Part shown: piece by piece, positions 61,635 to 64,000 of the stretch | How the letters are laid out: each line of letters opens with the position of its first letter | Position numbering within the stretch: position 1 is the stretch's first letter | Source of the DNA: Leptospiraceae bacterium | GTDB taxonomy: Bacteria; Spirochaetota; Leptospiria; Leptospirales; Leptospiraceae | Length of the DNA: 64,000 nt | Assembly (NCBI GenBank): GCA_024233875.1 | Contig: JACKPB010000011.1 | Location: forward strand, 62,001 to 126,000 | Reading direction: 5' to 3' | Made by a program: the position numbers and the translations under genes | Notes under the pieces: generated by a model | What the model was told of the DNA's origin: nothing | The model's database searches: none | The model's input: only the letters and a program-made list of their open reading frames with translations

Positions 61635-64000
61635 TCAGCGGATAGCCTCTTCACAGCGATTGCACAATTCCCTGTCTGAATTTTCTTTTTTATGCCTCCA
61701 GCAACGGGGACATTCTTTTTCTTTGGGATTGGTCACGGTTACACTCAGATCCTGGTGTTCCCATCGAATTCCTTCAGTTGATTTTTCGAAATCGACCTGT
61801 GATACAACAAAAACTAATTCCAGAGTTTCCACAGGGAAGTCTTTTAGGGATTCTGCCATCTTTCCTTCAAGGGAGACTAGAGCTTCCAGCGATTTGCCGA
61901 TGTTTCCTTTTTGTCTCGCTTCTTCTAGAGCTTTTTGAACAACCTCTTTGGCATCCATAAGAACGGAGAATTTTTCAGCAATTTTTGGAGATTTCAAATG
62001 ATCGGTTTTAGGAAACTCTTCAAAGAAAACTGAGGTTCCGGGCCGGTAGGCTTCCCAAACTTCTTCGCAGGTAAAACTGAGAAGGGGAGCGAGAAGAATA
62101 GTAAGATTCTCCAAAATTATAGAAAGAGCTGTGCAGGATGATCTTCTGCTTCGGGAATCTTTTCTGTCACAATACATTCTATCCCGAATCATTTCAAAAT
62201 AATCCTGAGACAATTCCACCGTGCAGAAGCGTATGGCCTTTTGGTACACAATATGAAATTGATAATTTTCATAAGCCGATCTAACTTCTTCTGCAAATTT
62301 GTCAGTGAGATGAAGATAGTATCGATCAATCTCTTCCATTTCTTCCAAAGGTAAATTGTCCTTTTCGGAATGACCGTTGAGATTGCCCAGGATGTATCTA
62401 AATGTATTACGAATTTTTCGATACTGGTCACTTATGGATTTGATTCCATCTTTTGCGATCTTGACATCGTCTTTGAAATCCTGAGAAGCTACCCAGAATC
62501 TGAGAATGTCTGCCCCGTAAACATTGATAATGTCTTTGGTGGGATGAACTACATTGCCTGCCGATTTGTGCATGGCATGGCCATTCCCATCCACAACATA
62601 GCCATGTGTCAAAACAGACTTATAGGGCGGGAATTTTCTCAGAGCCATGGATGGCCAGAGACTGGATTGAAACCAACCTCTATGCTGATCGGATCCTTCG
62701 AGATAGAGGTCTGCAGGTGGAGAGTCCATGTGGTCTCCGAACACTGCAAAATTGGAAACCCCCGAATCGAACCAAACATCCAGAATGTCATTTTCTTTGG
62801 TTAAATTCTTGGACTTGCAATTCGGACACAGAAATCCTTCCGGTAAGAGTTCGCCGGCAGATTTCTCATACCAGATTTCTATTCCATCTTTCCTAACAGA
62901 ATCAACAAAGAAATTGACTGTCTCTGAGTTCATCACTGTGGATTCACAGTCCTGGCAATGGAAGGCAGGAATGGGAACGCCCCAATTTCTCTGTCTGGAA
63001 AGACACCAATCCGGACGATTTTCGACCATGGAACGGATCCTTGTGATTCCCCATTCGGGTATCCACTTGATTTTGTCTATCGCTTCGAGAGAGTCTTCGC
63101 GGAGATTCTTTTCGTCGATGGAAAAGAACCACTGTGGGGTCGCCCGAAAGATCAATGGTTTTTTACTTCTCCAGCTATGAGGGTAGGAGTGAGTGATTTC
63201 GGATTGGAAGAAGAGAAGATTTTTTTCTTTTAGAAGGTCTATGATTTTCCCATTTCCTTCTACTATGGAAATTCCCTTCATCATCGGAAATTCATCTGTA
63301 TAAAACCCTTTTTCGTCTACGGGAGAAAGTAGATCAAGATGGTACTTCAAACCTACTTTGTAGTCATCCATACCGTGTCCGGGGGCTGTGTGCACACAAC
63401 CCGTTCCTGCGTCCAGAGTCACATGAATTCCAAAAACAGGAACTGACTTCCGATCGATAAAAGGATGGGAAAATTCCATATTTTCAATTTCGGAAACAGG
63501 GACCTGAGTGAGTTTCTTGAGAGTCTTTCCGGTGGCTGCTTCGACTGATTCTCTGAGTCCATCTGCCAGGAGAAGCTCTTCATTTTCTGATTCATAGAAC
63601 GAGTAAGAAAAGGAATCATTGAAACTGATTGCCAGATTCGCCGGAAGAGTCCAGGGAGTGGTTGTCCAAATGAGACAGTAGGAGTTCTCCCGACCCCGAA
63701 TGGGAAATTTTACGTAAATGGATTGAGAGGTATGATTTTGATATTCGATTTCTGCTTCAGCATGGGCAGTCGCAAGGGCCGTACACCAATAAACCGGCTT
63801 CCTTCCTTTGTAGATGTAGCCTTTTTCGAAAAGCTTTCCGAAAACCTCTATGATCTTGGATTCGAAATCCTTACTCATTGTTAGGTACTTGTGGTCTTCA
63901 TCCCAAAAACAGAGAAATCTGGTGAGATCTTCACCCTGTTTTTTTACATAGGTTTCAGCATACTTTCTGCATTCTTTTCGCAGTTCTGAAGAAGAGATGC
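61635..64000 (-). CDS. ileS: Isoleucyl-tRNA synthetase, C-terminal part (cut by window edge)
   Basis: The frame is open to the window end, so the N-terminal part with the HIGH motif is missing; 788 codons are present. Seen are the editing domain (TTPWTLPANLAISFN; APGHGMDDYKVGLKYH), the catalytic GSDQHRGWFQSSL, and the KMSKS-loop position, which reads AMHKSAGN instead of KMSKSxGN. The anticodon-binding helices and a C-terminal zinc finger (CPRCWRHKKENSDRELCNRC) follow. It charges tRNA-Ile and edits Val. A STAS gene follows 3 bp later. Confidence 0.95.
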   Translation of the reverse strand, partial: ISSSELRKECRKYAETYVKKQGEDLTRFLCFWDEDHKYLTMSKDFESKIIEVFGKLFEKGYIYKGRKPVYWCTALATAHAEAEIEYQNHTSQSIYVKFPIRGRENSYCLIWTTTPWTLPANLAISFNDSFSYSFYESENEELLLADGLRESVEAATGKTLKKLTQVPVSEIENMEFSHPFIDRKSVPVFGIHVTLDAGTGCVHTAPGHGMDDYKVGLKYHLDLLSPVDEKGFYTDEFPMMKGISIVEGNGKIIDLLKEKNLLFFQSEITHSYPHSWRSKKPLIFRATPQWFFSIDEKNLREDSLEAIDKIKWIPEWGITRIRSMVENRPDWCLSRQRNWGVPIPAFHCQDCESTVMNSETVNFFVDSVRKDGIEIWYEKSAGELLPEGFLCPNCKSKNLTKENDILDVWFDSGVSNFAVFGDHMDSPPADLYLEGSDQHRGWFQSSLWPSMALRKFPPYKSVLTHGYVVDGNGHAMHKSAGNVVHPTKDIINVYGADILRFWVASQDFKDDVKIAKDGIKSISDQYRKIRNTFRYILGNLNGHSEKDNLPLEEMEEIDRYYLHLTDKFAEEVRSAYENYQFHIVYQKAIRFCTVELSQDYFEMIRDRMYCDRKDSRSRRSSCTALSIILENLTILLAPLLSFTCEEVWEAYRPGTSVFFEEFPKTDHLKSPKIAEKFSVLMDAKEVVQKALEEARQKGNIGKSLEALVSLEGKMAESLKDFPVETLELVFVVSQVDFEKSTEGIRWEHQDLSVTVTNPKEKECPRCWRHKKENSDRELCNRCEEAIR

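Overview
The window reads as a contiguous piece of a spirochaete chromosome, most likely Leptospira or a close relative. This is inferred from several things: AT-rich coding sequence, frequent TTG starts, many lipoproteins with loose spirochaetal lipoboxes, a long-form IspG with a large internal insertion whose N-terminus matches what I recall of Leptospira IspG, a flagellar rod gene, and a caa3-type oxidase cluster. Genes are densely packed on both strands. I see no insertion sequence, prophage, CRISPR array or rRNA; there is one tRNA (Asn, GTT).

Layout. 1-1.1 kb: start of mutL (minus, cut by the window edge), translationally coupled to a perR repressor gene with a Per-box-like dyad in front. 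1.7-7.7 kb: a CzcCBA heavy-metal efflux operon led by a small Cys/His-rich exported protein, with a long hairpin over the czcC ribosome binding site. 7.7-9.4 kb: lipoprotein, HNH nuclease, DedA (minus). 9.4-12.4 kb: dgt-topA. 12.4-14.2 kb: two convergent structural-type proteins. 14.3-18.7 kb: ispG, a GltS-like transporter and a periplasmic thioredoxin in an overlapping chain. 18.8-22.8 kb: exbB-exbD-bamA (minus). 23.0-25.3 kb: membrane protein, exported MsrA, GlpQ-type lipoprotein. 25.3-27.2 kb: sugar-phosphate transferase and FlgF/FlgG-family rod protein (minus). 27.3-30.7 kb: orphan ABC ATPase, clpB. 30.8-33.5 kb: a tandem-HTH regulator, then a three-gene operon of two paralogous coiled-coil proteins and a SurA-like lipoprotein (minus). 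33.6-37.1 kb: STAS protein, CTP-type lipid kinase/cytidylyltransferase, surE, TPR-M23 peptidase; then tRNA-Asn. 37.6-39.5 kb: CCG-domain Fe-S protein and a tail-anchored unknown. 39.7-44.9 kb: cytochrome oxidase operon (50-aa membrane protein, Sco, CoxB with fused cytochrome c, CoxA, CoxC, CoxD, mini zinc ribbon). 45.3-50.8 kb: a 1001-aa midasin-like AAA-AAA-VWA protein, smpB, der and an unknown. 50.8-58.8 kb (mostly minus): STAS protein, an inverted-repeat-bounded noncoding element, a large membrane histidine kinase, FadH-type reductase, class I fumarase. 59-61.3 kb: a HD..H.H protein, two Hsp20 genes under a perfect CIRCE operator, RNase HI. 61.3-64 kb: STAS protein and ileS (minus, cut by the window edge).

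Themes. Envelope biogenesis and stress recur: BamA with an ExbBD motor, SurA-like chaperone, M23 peptidase, periplasmic thioredoxin and MsrA, ClpB and Hsp20. Regulation visible in the DNA includes a Per-box-like dyad, a CIRCE site, an RBS-occluding hairpin before czcC, a perfect 14-bp palindrome before clpB, and many stop-start overlaps (ATGA, TTGA, TGATG) implying translational coupling. The most unusual items are the midasin-like protein with a degraded second ATPase and altered MIDAS motif, and the leader-peptide/hairpin arrangement of the metal efflux operon. Start sites were chosen by eye from ribosome binding sites, overlaps and signal peptides. Family calls come from motif recognition only; no searches were run.
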